A stretch of 64,000 nucleotides of DNA from contig OX459097.1 of NCBI GenBank assembly GCA_949775045.1, positions 2,019,598 to 2,083,597 of the forward strand, given 5' to 3'. The number at the start of each line of letters is the position of its first letter. The first letter of the stretch is position 1. Below the pieces are notes generated by a model. The model made no database searches. It was not told the origin of the DNA and saw nothing but the letters and a program-made list of their open reading frames with translations. Of this stretch, positions 21,755 to 32,931 are shown one piece after another. The DNA comes from Metridium senile (Eukaryota; Cnidaria; Anthozoa; Actiniaria; Metridiidae). The translations under genes were made by a program, and so were the position numbers.

Positions 21755-21782
21755 ATTACTGTTTATCATTTAGGAACACAAG
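21755..21782 (+). pseudogene. Remnant of the 3' end of a domain X exon
   Basis: The last codons of domain X (TVYHLGTQG) with the donor ACAAG|GTGAGA survive at about 21757-21782, fused directly to sequence that in gene B lies near 13480. About 1.8 kb including the rest of the exon was deleted. The same junction is at 61304-61331. Confidence 0.75.
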
Positions 21783-22056
21783 GTGAGAAGATATTACAGT
21801 GAAAATCGTTGCATCGCGACTTACAAATTGTCAATTTCAAATTGATTTTGGGTTTTTCTCATCTGTCAACCAGTTTGAAGGCAGAGCTTACAACAAATTA
21901 ACCAATGAGTTAACAAGTTTATGTAAGCTTCGCCTCCAAAGTTGATTGACGGGTCAGAAAGTACAATAATCCAACCGAAGTTTAGAAATAGAAGGTCTCG
22001 GTGCAGCAATATGAATAGAGGTTTGCATTGTTTTTATATTGAAATAGACACTACAG

Positions 22057-22422
22057 ATATTTGGAAAACATCTTCAAGCAACCAAACAGATGGCAGCCAA
22101 CATCCTCCTGATCCATCTGGTTCTGCTGATCCACCTACAAGCACTAATCAGGCAAACCAATCTCTATCTGCTGGTCCACCTACAAGCACTGATCAGGCAA
22201 ACCAATCTGTATCTACTGATCCACCTACAAGCACTAATCAGGCAAACCAATCTGGATCTGCTGTTCCACCTACAAGCACTAATCAGGCAAACCAATCTCT
22301 ATCTGCTGGTCCACCTACAAGCAATCAGTCAAACCAATCTGGATCTGCTGATCCACCTACAAGCACTGATTCTCAGTCAAACCAATCTGGATCAGACACT
22401 GGAGTGCCCAATAATGTTCAAG
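22057..22422 (+). CDS. Linker exon with 15-residue repeats, donor site destroyed
   Basis: The acceptor gacactacag and the start IWKTSSSNQTDG match the other linker exon 1 copies. The exon is longer (122 codons) because of about six tandem repeats of a 15-residue unit built on PPTSTNQANQS. The expected donor TTCAAG|GTAATT reads TTCAAG|CTAATT here (C at 22423). In the duplicate at 61971 and in genes B and C it is intact. Read-through would stop at 22428-22430. Since the exon is phase 1-1, skipping it keeps the reading frame, so gene B can join 18238 to 22852. The repeats are probably a disordered spacer. It may also act as a first coding exon, because an in-frame ATG lies at 22011. Confidence 0.65.
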
Positions 22423-22851
22423 CTAATTAAGGGCAATCTGTTTCATCACCATATCTTATAAGTTGATTTGTTATAATAGGAACCATGTGGTCATGATTTG
22501 TTCAATCATGATCACTGTCTGGTATCAAAAATTAAAATATCCAAGATATATTTACTTGCAGCACGTACATCACAATCAACTAGATAAAGCTTTTTCAAAA
22601 AAAGGTTTATTTCAAAATAGACTTACTCACTAACACAGTGAACTGATTGACTCACTAAGTTGTTTAACTGTGAATAATAAGCTGATATATTGATCTTATT
22701 TTCTAAAATCCAGGCACAGATCAAAGCTATATGTATAAAAGTGTTTTTACACTGAGAAAGATCTAAGATTGTTGGGATGAAGTACTGTAATGATAATTTA
22801 CAGTTATATACTAACAATATACTTACAAGTGCACATTTTTTTTAGTTGCAG

Positions 22852-23136
22852 ATTTGATGGAAAAGGATGAAAAATTACTGGACAAGATTTGCTCCATGTT
22901 GTATCAGTACAGACTCATCATTAAAAACTGGGAAGGCTTGGCAACTCAGCTTGATGCACCTCCAAGTATTAGGGCTAGGTTGAAAAGGCCCACCCAACAC
23001 AGTCAGACAAGAGCATTATTTGATACAATGAGCAGTTTATCAAAAACAGAAAAATTAACAGTCCAGGAACTAATTACTGTGTTCAAAGACTTGAGGAGAC
23101 AAGATGTTGTAGATTTGCTTGAAAAGAAAATCCCTG
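22852..23136 (+). CDS. Gene B, death domain 1 exon
   Basis: Acceptor ttttttttagttgcag and donor CCCTG|GTTAGT, phase 1-1, encode 95 residues. A death domain fills the exon: helix 1 DEKLLDKICSMLYQY, the typical NWEGLATQLD, and a final LTVQELITVFKDLRRQDVVD with the R-x-D signature before the last helix. Death domains bind other death domains to build signalling platforms in the cytosol. An almost identical exon is at 62401-62685. Confidence 0.9.
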
Positions 23137-24370
23137 GTTAGTAAAAACTAAACATTATAACAACTATGTAATTAATATCTATAAGTTATCTTATGGTTGT
23201 TTTTTACTATTTTTATAAAAAGACCTCCCATTTGGTAACAGGGAGGGTCCATAGTAAGAGTAGCTAGGGCAGAGAGATCCTGGTGGTGTGGCTAGGGTTC
23301 ACAAAAATACTTTACTCCTACAATCTTGGCAAAAACTGCAGTGAGACACTTTTACAGTTTTCTCTATTTTGACCTTTACCTAGGACAACCCTAAAACGCG
23401 GAACGGCGGAACGACGGAATGGCGGAATATTCTAAAACGCGGAACGGCGGAATATTCTAAAACAAGGAATTTTAAAAATAGAAAAAAAAAATAGACGAAA
23501 AAAAAAATGTAAAAAAAAAGTATAAAAAAATAATAATAATGAATTAAAAAAAAGAATGAAAAAAGAATAAATAAAAAGAATAAATCTAATAAGAATGACA
23601 ATAAGAAAAGATATAAGTGACTTCTAAACGATATATCAGGAGAAATATTCAAAATTTACACTATGGCCAGAGAGTCTCAAATCCCTATGACGTGCTTAGA
23701 ACATACTTCTCTTAGTTTTAATACTCTAAGTTTTTTAATAAGTTGAAATGGAAAACTATAGGGGGAATGTTAGAAATTTAATATTATTATTATTATTAGT
23801 AGTAGTATTAGTATTAGTATTATTGTATAGTGTACATCGTGTGTGATGAACGCCGTTCGTTCCGCGTTTTAGAATATTCCGCCGGAATATCCTAAAACGC
23901 GGAATTAAAAAAAAAAAAAAAAGAGCAAAGAAAATATAAAAAATATAGAATGAAAAACAAAATTAATAAAAAGAATATTGATAAAAAGAATTATAAGAAT
24001 AAGAATGACAAAAAAATGAAAAAAGAATAAATAAAAATAACATTAAATAAAAAGAATAATACTAATGACAATGACAAAAAGAATGTATATCTCAGGAGAA
24101 ATATTCAAAGTGTTCAATGTACAATGTGTTCTATGTCTTAGAATAGAATGGTTGAAAATTTTGCAACAGACAAATATAGTCGAAAAGAAACGATATATTG
24201 TTTTATTATATAACATATAGTGGTATACCGAGTGATATCAACTAGATAAAAAGCCTATCCTAGCCATGAAGATATCATTGATATCGCACATGTGTGATAT
24301 CACTCTCAACCAATAAACTTTCAAAATATTTTTTTTTTCTTCAATCTGTTATATAATAAACAGAACATTA

Positions 24371-24496
24371 CATGTGTGCTTGGAGATATGAATTTTATCT
24401 TCTCGTGTTGAAAAGATATCCCACTCATTCGCTGCGCTCACTCGTGGGATATCTTATCAACACTCGAAGATAAAATTCATATCTCCGCGCGCCCAT
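24371..24496. mobile_element. Hairpin element nested at the centre of the foldback
   Basis: GAGATATGAATTTTATCTTC and its complement flank an inner palindrome around CATTCGCTGCGCTCACTCG. It lies in the spacer between the long arms. Confidence 0.65.
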
Positions 24497-24768
24497 GTAA
24501 TATCCTCTATGTCTTATGTATTGGTATGATTATAGTTTTTACCATAACATGTAAATTTCTCGCGCGCTGATTGGCTGAGAGCCATTGTCGATTACTGTCC
24601 AGACCTGCTTGTGCTCACGACATCCGTGCGTGAGCGGATAAAACGGTTTTCTTCAAACATTTTTTAGTTGTTTTTCGCTTATGGTAAAAACTCGCTGCGC
24701 TCGTGGTTCCACTTGAGTTTTGATCATTTGTGACGTAATTTTGATTGTCGATTACAGTACAGACCCAT

Positions 24769-24890
24769 ACTACTGCTACTACTACTACTGCTAATGCTAC
24801 TGCTACTGCTACTGCTACTGCTACTGCTACTGCTACTGCTACTGCTACTGCTACTGCTACTGCTACTGCTACTGCTACTACTACTAATAA
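24769..24890. repeat. (TACTGC)n microsatellite
   Basis: About 120 bp of TACTGC repeats. Open frames of poly-Ser or Thr-Ala on either strand are artefacts. Confidence 0.9.
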
Positions 24891-26524
24891 TATTAAATTT
24901 CACTCCCCTATAGTTTGCCATTTCAAATTATTTTAAAAACTAAAAAGAGAAGTATGTTCTAAGCACGTCATAGAGATTTGAGATTCTCTGGCCATAGTGT
25001 AAATTTTGAACTATACCATAGCGAATTAGGAATTATATTTTCGTCGAAGTATTCAGAACAATATGAATGATGTCGATGTGGTTTTCATCTGATGTATCTC
25101 TTGGTTGATACTATAATCATACCATTACATAAGACAACAATATATCGTTTCTTTTCGACTATATTTGTTTGTTGCAAAATTTTCAACCATTCTATTCTAA
25201 GACATAGAACACATTGTACATTGAACACTTTGAATATTTCTCCTGATATATACATTCTTTTTGTCATTGTCATTAGTATTATTCTTTTTATTTAATGTTA
25301 TTTTTATTTATTCTTTTTTCATTTTTTTGTCATTCTTATTCTTATAATTCTTTTTATCAATATTCTTTTTATTAATTTTGTTTTTCATTCTATATTTTTT
25401 ATATTTTCTTTGCTCTTTTTTTTTTTTTTAATTCCGCGTTTTAGGATATTCCGGCGGAATATTCTAAAACGCGGAACGAATGGCGTTCATCACACACGAT
25501 GTACACTATACAATAATACTAATACTAATACTACTAATAATAATAATAATATTAAATTTCTAACATTCCCCCTATAGTTTTCCATTTCAACTTATTAAAA
25601 AACTTAGAGTATTAAAACTAAGAGAAGTATGTTCTAAGCACGTCATAGGGATTTGAGACTCTCTGGCCATAGTGTAAATTTTGAATATTTCTCCTGATAT
25701 ATCGTTTCTTATATCTTTTCTTATTGTCATTCTTATTAGATTTATTCTTTTTATTTATTCTTTTTTCATTCTTCTTTTTAATTCATTATTATTATTTTTT
25801 AATACTTTTTTTTACATTTTATTTTTTTTATTTTTTCGTCTATTTTTTTTTTCTATTTTTAAAATATTACGTTTTAGAATATTCCGCCGTTCCGCGTTTT
25901 AGAATATTCCGCCGTTCCGCGTTTTAGAATATTCCGCCATTCCGTCGTTCCGCCGTTCCGCGTTTTAGGGTTGCCCCTTTACCTATACATTTTTGATATA
26001 ATCCTTCCTAGTTCCCCCTCTATGCAATGTTGGTTTTCAGTTAACATGATTCCTTGATGACTGCCAGGCCAACATTGTGTAGTGGGGGGAAAGGTAGTGG
26101 CTTTAAAAACAAATTGAAGCCCAAAGTGCATGGCATTACGGTACCGTATAAGACTATATATAATGTCCCATTTTCAAAGCAGTAATTGTCTCACTTAGAT
26201 TTTGCTGAAATTCCTAGCTGTGTTCCTTGATTATAAACATTGAGACGGAAGGTGGCTGCATGCTGTGTGTAATTGTCCTCGTACAGCTGTAATCGCCTTG
26301 TGGCTGCTATGTGTTGGTGTAATGTAAAAATGTGTAATTGTCCTCGTACTGTACACACCTCCAACTCCACCATTTTTAGCTGTACCTCTTGCAATTCAGC
26401 ACTAGGGAAAACTGAAAACAATAAGAAAAATCCTACAATGTATAATCAAATACCCTGGACTTCTTAAATTTTCATTGATTCATATTGCTCATACTCAGAT
26501 CTAGACCATCTATTTGTTTTGTAG

Positions 26525-26830
26525 AAAATGAAAGACAAGGCAAAGTGACTGAAAAAGTGATGTCAGACGAAGCTTTAATGGAGGAACTTGAAACACTATT
26601 AGACAAGGAATCCAAGGTTGTTAAAAACTGGTACCATATTGGACTGAGGTTGGGTTTGCCTAAAGAAACATTACAAGAAATTAAAGATGGCGACTATCAA
26701 AAAACTATTGGACGTTTGTTTGCATATATTTATTCAAAACATCCAAAATTAACCGTTGAACAATTCAAGCAGATTATGGTTAAAATTGACAGAAAAGATG
26801 TTTTGAATAAGCTCTCTGATGTCTCTGAAG
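26525..26830 (+). CDS. Gene B, death domain 2 exon
   Basis: Acceptor tatttgttttgtag and donor CTGAAG|GTAATT, phase 1-1, encode 102 residues. After a short charged lead (ENERQGKVTEKVMSD) the death domain begins EALMEELETLLDKES, keeps NWYHIGLRLGLPKETL for helices 2 and 3 and ends LTVEQFKQIMVKIDRKDVLN. The R-x-D motif is present; the PT-x2-LL motif of the MyD88 type is replaced by KTIGRLFAYI. Probably a protein-protein interaction module. Confidence 0.9.
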
Positions 26831-26882
26831 GTAATTTAATACAAATTGTAAAATATATAGTTATTTAGTAGAGTGCTTGCAT

Positions 26883-27059
26883 TAGCCTCCTCCGCAGGCA
26901 ACCCTTTCCTTTTCCTTTCTCTCTCATGGGATCCCTTTGTCATTTGATCGAGGGGGATTGGTCCCGGCAAGAAAGTCCCTATCGGTCAATCGAGACAGGA
27001 AGCCCAATAAAAGGGTGAAAAAAAGAAAACGGAGCGGAGACGCCTGTGGAGGAGGCTAA
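26883..27059. mobile_element. MITE with TAGCCTCCTCCGCAGG ends and 9-bp target duplication
   Basis: Inverted ends TAGCCTCCTCCGCAGG / CCTGTGGAGGAGGCTA are flanked by direct copies of TGCTTGCAT (26874-26882 and 27060-27068). Nine-base duplications are typical of Mutator-like elements. A relative lies at 52707-52920. Confidence 0.75.
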
Positions 27060-27276
27060 TGCTTGCATCAAATTAAACTGAATTTAATTAACGAAACCAG
27101 CAAACTCACAGAAACCTCGGTCATATATCATTGCTTAATTAAGGTAGTTTGGGACCCTTGCCACTGTGCATCACTCTCACAAACATTTTGTTCAAGAAAA
27201 TAACAAAAATGCCATTGGAAAATAAGAAAATCAAAAATATGCCTTTTCTCAGTTTTTAAGCTTCAAACAAACCACA

Positions 27277-28052
27277 GGAGCCGGTTGTACGAAAGCCGAT
27301 TAGCGCTAATCCAGGATTAAATCGAGGGTTAGATTAACCCAGGGTTAGTTTTGCGTTGCTCAATGGTCGATTAACTTTAACCTAGGGTTAAAAATAGCTA
27401 ATCTAGGGTTAAAATTTAACCCTGCTAGCGACCAAGATTAACTTTTTAATCCACGATTAAAGCTGACGAATACAAAATGGCGGACTTGTTTTATCACAAT
27501 AAATAAGACAAAAACTACTCACATGCATCTTTTAATCTCAAATATGTAATCCGGCCTTTTAGTAGTAATAATGAATTTACAGTCTTTTTTGACGTTTTTC
27601 GCTCGATTTTCTTCGCTTTTTGAACTGGTAGTGCTTAGTGACCACTCAAACAGGAAACCCAAACAATGCATTTCGCTTTGCATTGTTTGGGTTTCCTGTT
27701 TGAGTGGTCACTAAGCACTTCCAGCTCAAATAGCGAAGAAAATTGAGCGAAAAACGTCAAAAAAGACTGTAAATTCATTACTACTACTAAAAGTATTACA
27801 TATTTGGGATTAAAAGATGCATGTGAGTAGTTTTTGTCTTATTTATTGTGATAAAACAAGATGATGACGTGTACAAAACTGGTAAAAACCGGTTTTAGCG
27901 AGTTTAATCCAGGATTAGTAAATCCAGGGTTAGTTTCCCGTTCGAGCAACACATTTTTAACCTAGGATTTACTAACCCTGGGTTAGGGATTTTAACCATA
28001 GATTAATACTAATCCTAGGTTAATTTTAATCGGCTTTCGTACAACCGGCTCC
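27277..28052. mobile_element. 776-bp near-perfect palindromic element
   Basis: GGAGCCGGTTGTACGAAAGC at the left end is mirrored at the right. The centre (27480-27850) is an almost perfect palindrome around CCCAAACAATGCATTTCGC. No coding capacity. Inserted in the DD2-DD3 intron of gene B. Confidence 0.8.
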
Positions 28053-28409
28053 AGAATGATAAATAAGAGTCTTGAAAGCAACAAGTGCCCAGTCTCACTT
28101 GTCCAAAACAATAACATTCTTAAATTTTGTTGCCTTTTTTCCTTGTAGCGACTTAAATAGAGCGGTATGACTGACAATTTGTTTTTGCTTTTCACATTAC
28201 TAATATATGATAATCTTTTTTCAATTTTTTTATTTCAGTTTTATGTACTGATCATTCTCTATGTAGAAAAAGTTAAAAAAATATTATGTTGAAAGAAATC
28301 CATGAGTCCCAAACTACCTTAAATAATAAAGCAATAAACAATATTTATTGGGTTCATTTGTGCCAGTGAGGAGATTTAAAGATTTATATTTAAATATTAT
28401 TTGTTTGAT

Positions 28410-28545
28410 GTAGATGAGGCATGATCGTTCGGGGTGGTGTAGTCTTGAGAAAGACTGATGGTGTTGATGTCTGACGTTTCGACAACCTGAGCGGAAGTCA
28501 TCTTCTCAAGACTACACCACCTCGGACGATCATGCCTCATCTACA
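28410..28545. mobile_element. Penelope-like fragment folded back on itself
   Basis: GATGAGGCATGATCGTTCGG..CTTGAG is followed by the GACGTTTCG block and then by an inverted copy of the first 40 bases. The direct part matches 15531-15640. Assignment to Penelope-like elements is tentative. Confidence 0.5.
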
Positions 28546-28865
28546 TCGATTACACCTGGGATCAGACCATTCACTCTTATTAATTATTTGTTTATTGCGC
28601 TTTTTATTAGAACAATTATTGAGCATCTAATTCATGTTTAGTTCATTTTGCTGTTGATGGCCTTTTGATATTTAAGGCTGACATATACAAAGTATTAAAA
28701 AATGACAAGCCTTAATTCTTGCATAATTTTCTATTTAGTAATTATTATTTGTTTCTTTTTATAAATATTATCGCATATTTCATCTTTAAATTGTTTATAA
28801 AAGCTGTACAAAAATACTTTAGAACTGAAATTTAATTTTCATGGTGCATAATTATCTCTTGTAAG

Positions 28866-29176
28866 GTTTGATGAAAGCAAGCATTCCTTTGTATACTGGC
28901 AAGATGTATTCTATCTGGTACCTGTTAAGCAAGAACACTGCTGGTGTGAAAGATTGGAAGCACCTAGCAAGAGAACTGAACTTTGATGATGCTCAGTGCA
29001 AAAACTTTGAAAAAGAGACCCCAGAAAGCCCTACCAAACTTCTTCTAGAATGGGCTTTGATAGAAGAACCTGACATGACTGTGTCAGATCTATGTGTAAA
29101 ATTAAGAAATATTGATCGAAATGATGTGATTGGGGAAATTGAAGAGTTTTATGGACACAGTTTTATACAGTCATAA
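28866..29176 (+). CDS. Gene B, terminal exon, death domain 3 and stop
   Basis: Acceptor tatctcttgtaag is followed in phase 1 by 103 codons and TAA at 29174-29176. The death domain shows DWKHLARELNFDDAQCKNF, then SPTKLLLEWALIEEPDMTVS and LRNIDRNDVIGEIEEF. The series W..LA..L, PT-x2-LL-x2-W and R-x-D-V is close to the MyD88/IRAK death domains, which build signalling towers below Toll and IL-1 receptors. That resemblance is by motif only. It ends gene B; an AATAAA lies near 29355. Confidence 0.9.
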
Positions 29177-29929
29177 ATCAATGTTTTGGAAATTAGGTCT
29201 AAAATCCACTAATTTTTTTGAAATGAGTTTTAAAAACAATTTATTTTAGGTTTATGTTATTATTTTAAATTACTCTAGTATAAATACACAAGTGAGAAAT
29301 CCACAATATTTCTCGATATTAAAAATCACTTACAACGTTTCACACCTTTTTAGAAATAAAAAAATAACAGTTTTCTTCAAAAAATTGGGGTTATTTGAAC
29401 TTTTTGAAATAATAATTTTTGTGTTTTAATGATTAAATATTCATGTATAGCTATAATCTGATATGATCGGCAGTTTTGAAATATAGATATGTTAATTGCG
29501 TGACTTTACGTGACATCATTATTTTTGCTTTTACACTTATTTTTGAGAATATTTTGGATACACTTTTTTCTCCTATGTTGTAGGCACTCGAGATAAAATT
29601 GGTAGCTACAACCTAGCGTAAAAACAAAAAAATCATGATAATGTCGCATATTGTCACGCAATATATATATATTACAAAACACCGCCACCCTTCTTGAGAT
29701 TTTATATAGCTATTTGCCGTGACTTAAGGTATACCTGTATGTAATTATATTATCTACAGGATCTACAGTTAGAATATTTTATTTATTTAGTGTATCAGTA
29801 TAATCTATTTCTAAGGGAGCGGTCATTATTTATGTTGGGGTAGTTTTTTGCTTCAAATTTACAAATTGTCACAACCCCTCCCTTTAAACATGTTTTTCAT
29901 GACCCTTCCTTCTGATGTTTGCCAAATGC
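29177..29929. other. 3' UTR and spacer after gene B
   Basis: AT-rich; a possible polyadenylation signal (aaataaaaa) is near 29354. A weak inverted repeat with TTGCGTGAC ends spans about 29497-29663. Confidence 0.4.
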
Positions 29930-30967
29930 AGTAACAATTATCTTATTTCATGAATATAGTGTTTGTGCTTTATAATGCATAATGATGTGAACACCTCGCA
30001 TGTAAATTTATTGTTTTAATGTGATCGATAACCTGTCAATGTCGTTTTATAAAAATAGGCAGTCTATGACGTCTACATGTGGCTACTGTAAATAGTGACA
30101 ACTAAGGTCTAGAAAACAAACATTTACGAAAACTGAACAGCAACTATATACCTTGAGCAAACCATATACTCAAAGTCAATGACCCAGATTTGGAACATTA
30201 AACTATTTAGATCCAAACCTTCACATCTAGCATTAGCATTGTTTGGGCTTCCTGTGGGTTGCCTCGTTTTCCATGACAAAAAAAAAAAAACACCAATAGT
30301 ATATTTTGTTGAAGTTCCATTTTCTAAAACTATCTAAACACAAAATTTGTTTTATTATAAAAAACAACATATTTTGAAGGTTAGGGAAAAAAAAAACTAG
30401 AAATGAGAAATTATGATTTTCGGATAGAAGCAAGCCAAATTTGCATGCACAGAAAAGATGTGCTAACATTACTGATGATCGTCCTCTGAAATATTTTTTT
30501 ATACAATGTGGTGTGTTTTTTTTCTTCTTCTGTTATTTTACTTGTCTTTTAATAGGTTTTATGAAAGTGCAATCCTATTGTGCAAACTCATACGAAACAG
30601 GAATATGTCCCTTATGAAAAATTATTTGTTAAAGATACGGCAGAATTTACTAAATGAATAAGTGTTGCACTCTGATAAAGATCATATTGAGCATGTGCGA
30701 CTGCATCGTTGGGAGACATTGGCGAGTCCCACATGTATAGTTACTTTCCAGATTCAAGGTATATATTGCAGGAGACGTGTGTATTGGTTTGGTGACATCA
30801 TGAGAAATGAAGCCTTAATGGGGAAGGGGAGATCTAGGTCTGTCAACGAGTTAATGAAAATTTGGGCTTCCTGTGTTTCTATTGTTTCACAAAAATGTAT
30901 ATCAGCCTTGTAGCTATGTTGCGGGCTCCCTGTGTAGGGTTAGGTCACGATTCTAGCCCAGGCTCCA
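29930..30967. repeat. Upstream module, copy 2, left piece (before gene C)
   Basis: Starts with the AATGCAGTAACAATT block shared with 10285 and ends in GGGCTCCCTGTGTAGGGTTA (30923) and GATTCTAGCCCAGGCT. Here an inserted element interrupts it. The right piece resumes at 33910. An open frame at 30662-30913 is not shared with the other modules. Confidence 0.65.
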
Positions 30968-31879
30968 GTTTCCACTGCGACCGCAATGCATGGCGGGAAT
31001 TTCATCAAAAATGTAACATTTGCTTTTGACCGTCGAGGGGAAAGGATCTCATAGTGAGTTAGTTATTTAGCGCGGTCAGCCAGGTAGCTGGCGCTCAATG
31101 CAAGGATTTCTTCTTTCGCGATAAATTGGGATAAACACATTGCTTCCAGTTTTGAAAGCTACCACCAAAAGAGTTAAAGAATATTAAAGATTAAAGAGAA
31201 AAACGGCAGTTGTTGATGCATCTGGCTTAATCAATTTCTGACGTTTAAAACCGAGTCAAGCCATTCATCGTTTTCGATGGTTTTTCCCTACCTGCGAAGT
31301 TGAGCGAATTGGGAAAACGAAGAAGGTTAGTAGACATTTGGGAGCTATATTTTGTGTCTTGTATATTTGTGCTTGTTACTTGGCATTTAGTTGGCACAAA
31401 AGCTTTGAATTAGTGTGAATTTGTGACTGAATCAAACTTTATGCATTCGTCTTGTAACTAAAACAAACAACAGTACGTACGAGTTCTTGTGTGTTTACAT
31501 TGTCGAAGCCTCGTATTTATCAACATAAATATAGTTGTTATTAAATAATAATAGTAGCTTTATACTGCAGTCGTTCTTATGTACGAAGATATCACGAAAA
31601 TTGTATTGTTAGATAAACAAGTAATGTAATAACATTTCAATGTGACAGGTGAATTAAAGTGACAACACTCAGTGATGACAAGTGAAGATCAGTGAAGAAA
31701 CATGCAGAGCACCTTCGAAAGGCACTTGAGAAATAGACTGAGATTGAAGATAGTGTAAAAGAGAGAGCCAGAGCCATTTTATATGTTTGACAACAATATT
31801 ATCAGTGGTGATAATGGACAAAACTGGATAAACTAACACCTTGAAAATGTGCAATGATTTTATGTAGTCTTCATTCATA

Positions 31880-32434
31880 GAGTGCTTACACTATGTCCAT
31901 GAAATAAAATCTAAATAGTTACTAACTAATAGTTTTTATTTAGTGACTATTAGTCACTATCACTCAACTGAAACAGCTTTAGTAACAATACACAATGAAT
32001 AAAGTATTAACTTTCTATGGTTTTGAGTATTTGATTTCCCTTGTGTATTATTACTTATAAAGCTGTTCCAGTTGAGTGATAGAGTAGACGCACTTAATCC
32101 GTGAAACAAATACTAATTTTTAGTACTAAATAGTGATAATAAAACAATAGAAAACAACACATTTTTTTATGAAATATAGTACTAATTAGTACTAATTATA
32201 TGTCACAGATTTAGTGCATCTACTCTAGTGACTAATAGTCACTAAACAAAAACTAAAAGTGTGCAATACTTTATACTATTTACCACTAAATAGTGTTGAT
32301 TAAACAATAGAGAACAATAGAATTAGCATAATTTAGCAGTATTTAGTGGTAATTATGTTGCACACTTTTAGTGTTTGTACTCTATTAGTTAGGAACTATT
32401 TAGATTCTATTTCATGGACATAGTGTAAGCACTC
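31880..32434. mobile_element. Nested mariner-type MITE (TA target duplication)
   Basis: Ends GAGTGCTTACACTATGTCCA and complement, flanked by TA. It contains a second element with its own TA at 32082-32225 and a third inverted pair with ACTAAAAGTGTGCAA ends (about 32248-32380). A related single element is at 51609-51839. Confidence 0.75.
32082..32225. mobile_element. Second-level nested MITE
   Basis: Ends GAGTAGACGCACTTAATC and the near-complement, flanked by TA, lying inside the element 31880-32434. Confidence 0.65.
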
Positions 32435-32855
32435 TATCAATGGCCAAACCTTGATCAATTTTAATTACATTAATTAGAAAAATATACAAATTTTACAGTT
32501 ACATAGAGAATAGAGAAATCATTTTACTAAAGAAAATCTGTGAACTGCAAGCAAAGGAGCATATCTTTCAAGTTGGTTGCCATAATGTTCATTTAGAGGT
32601 CAAAACTGAGATAATTTAGAAAATTATACCAATAAATATTGATGGTTACATGTTGATATATAGACATTTACTGATTGTTCATTAAATAGTCCTTATGTTT
32701 TCTTTTTAAAGAACAAAAGGAAGAATTTTTATTGAATTTGATTTCCCATAATCTTAATAAGATAAAGGCAAACTTGTCATAATTTGGTATAGCTTTCAGT
32801 AGTACTCTTGAATCAATGTTCAATAGTCATGCAAAACACAAGTTTGACAATAGGC

Positions 32856-32931
32856 CACAGTCACCCAAGGATCCAGAAACAGTCAAAAGTCAATTAAAAA
32901 TCGACTGTTTCTGGATCCTTGGGTGACTGTG
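32856..32931. repeat. Perfect 29-bp-arm hairpin
   Basis: cacagtcacccaaggatcc.. is repeated exactly inverted after an 18-base loop. It probably is a very short MITE. Confidence 0.7.

Larger units (their letters stand above)
20988..24450. repeat. Segmental duplication, copy 1 (partner 60537-64000)
   Basis: From ATCTCCTC at 20988 the sequence matches 60537 onward at a constant offset of 39549, with very few substitutions and small indels. It covers the end of the upstream module, a linker exon, a DD exon and the left part of a foldback element. The second copy runs off the window end, so the full length is unknown. Confidence 0.95.
23383..25977. mobile_element. 2.6 kb foldback element with 8-bp target duplication
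   Basis: The tips are GGACAACCCTAAAACGCGG and, inverted, CGTTTTAGGGTTGCCCC. Both sides carry TTTACCTA (23375-23382 and 25978-25985), an 8-bp target duplication as in hAT-like elements. Arms of about 0.8 kb are inverted copies and begin with short repeats of TAAAACGCGGAACGGCGGAA. No transposase is visible. It separates the DD1 and DD2 exons of gene B. The left part is also present at 62932-64000, so insertion preceded the segmental duplication. Confidence 0.85.

Noticed and set aside
24724..24936. Poly-Ser and Thr-Ala repeat proteins
   Set aside because: Translation of the TACTGC microsatellite.
23380..25927. Phe/Leu-rich frames resembling membrane proteins
   Set aside because: AT-rich arms (TTTATT runs) of the foldback element; no start or splice context and identical in both arms.
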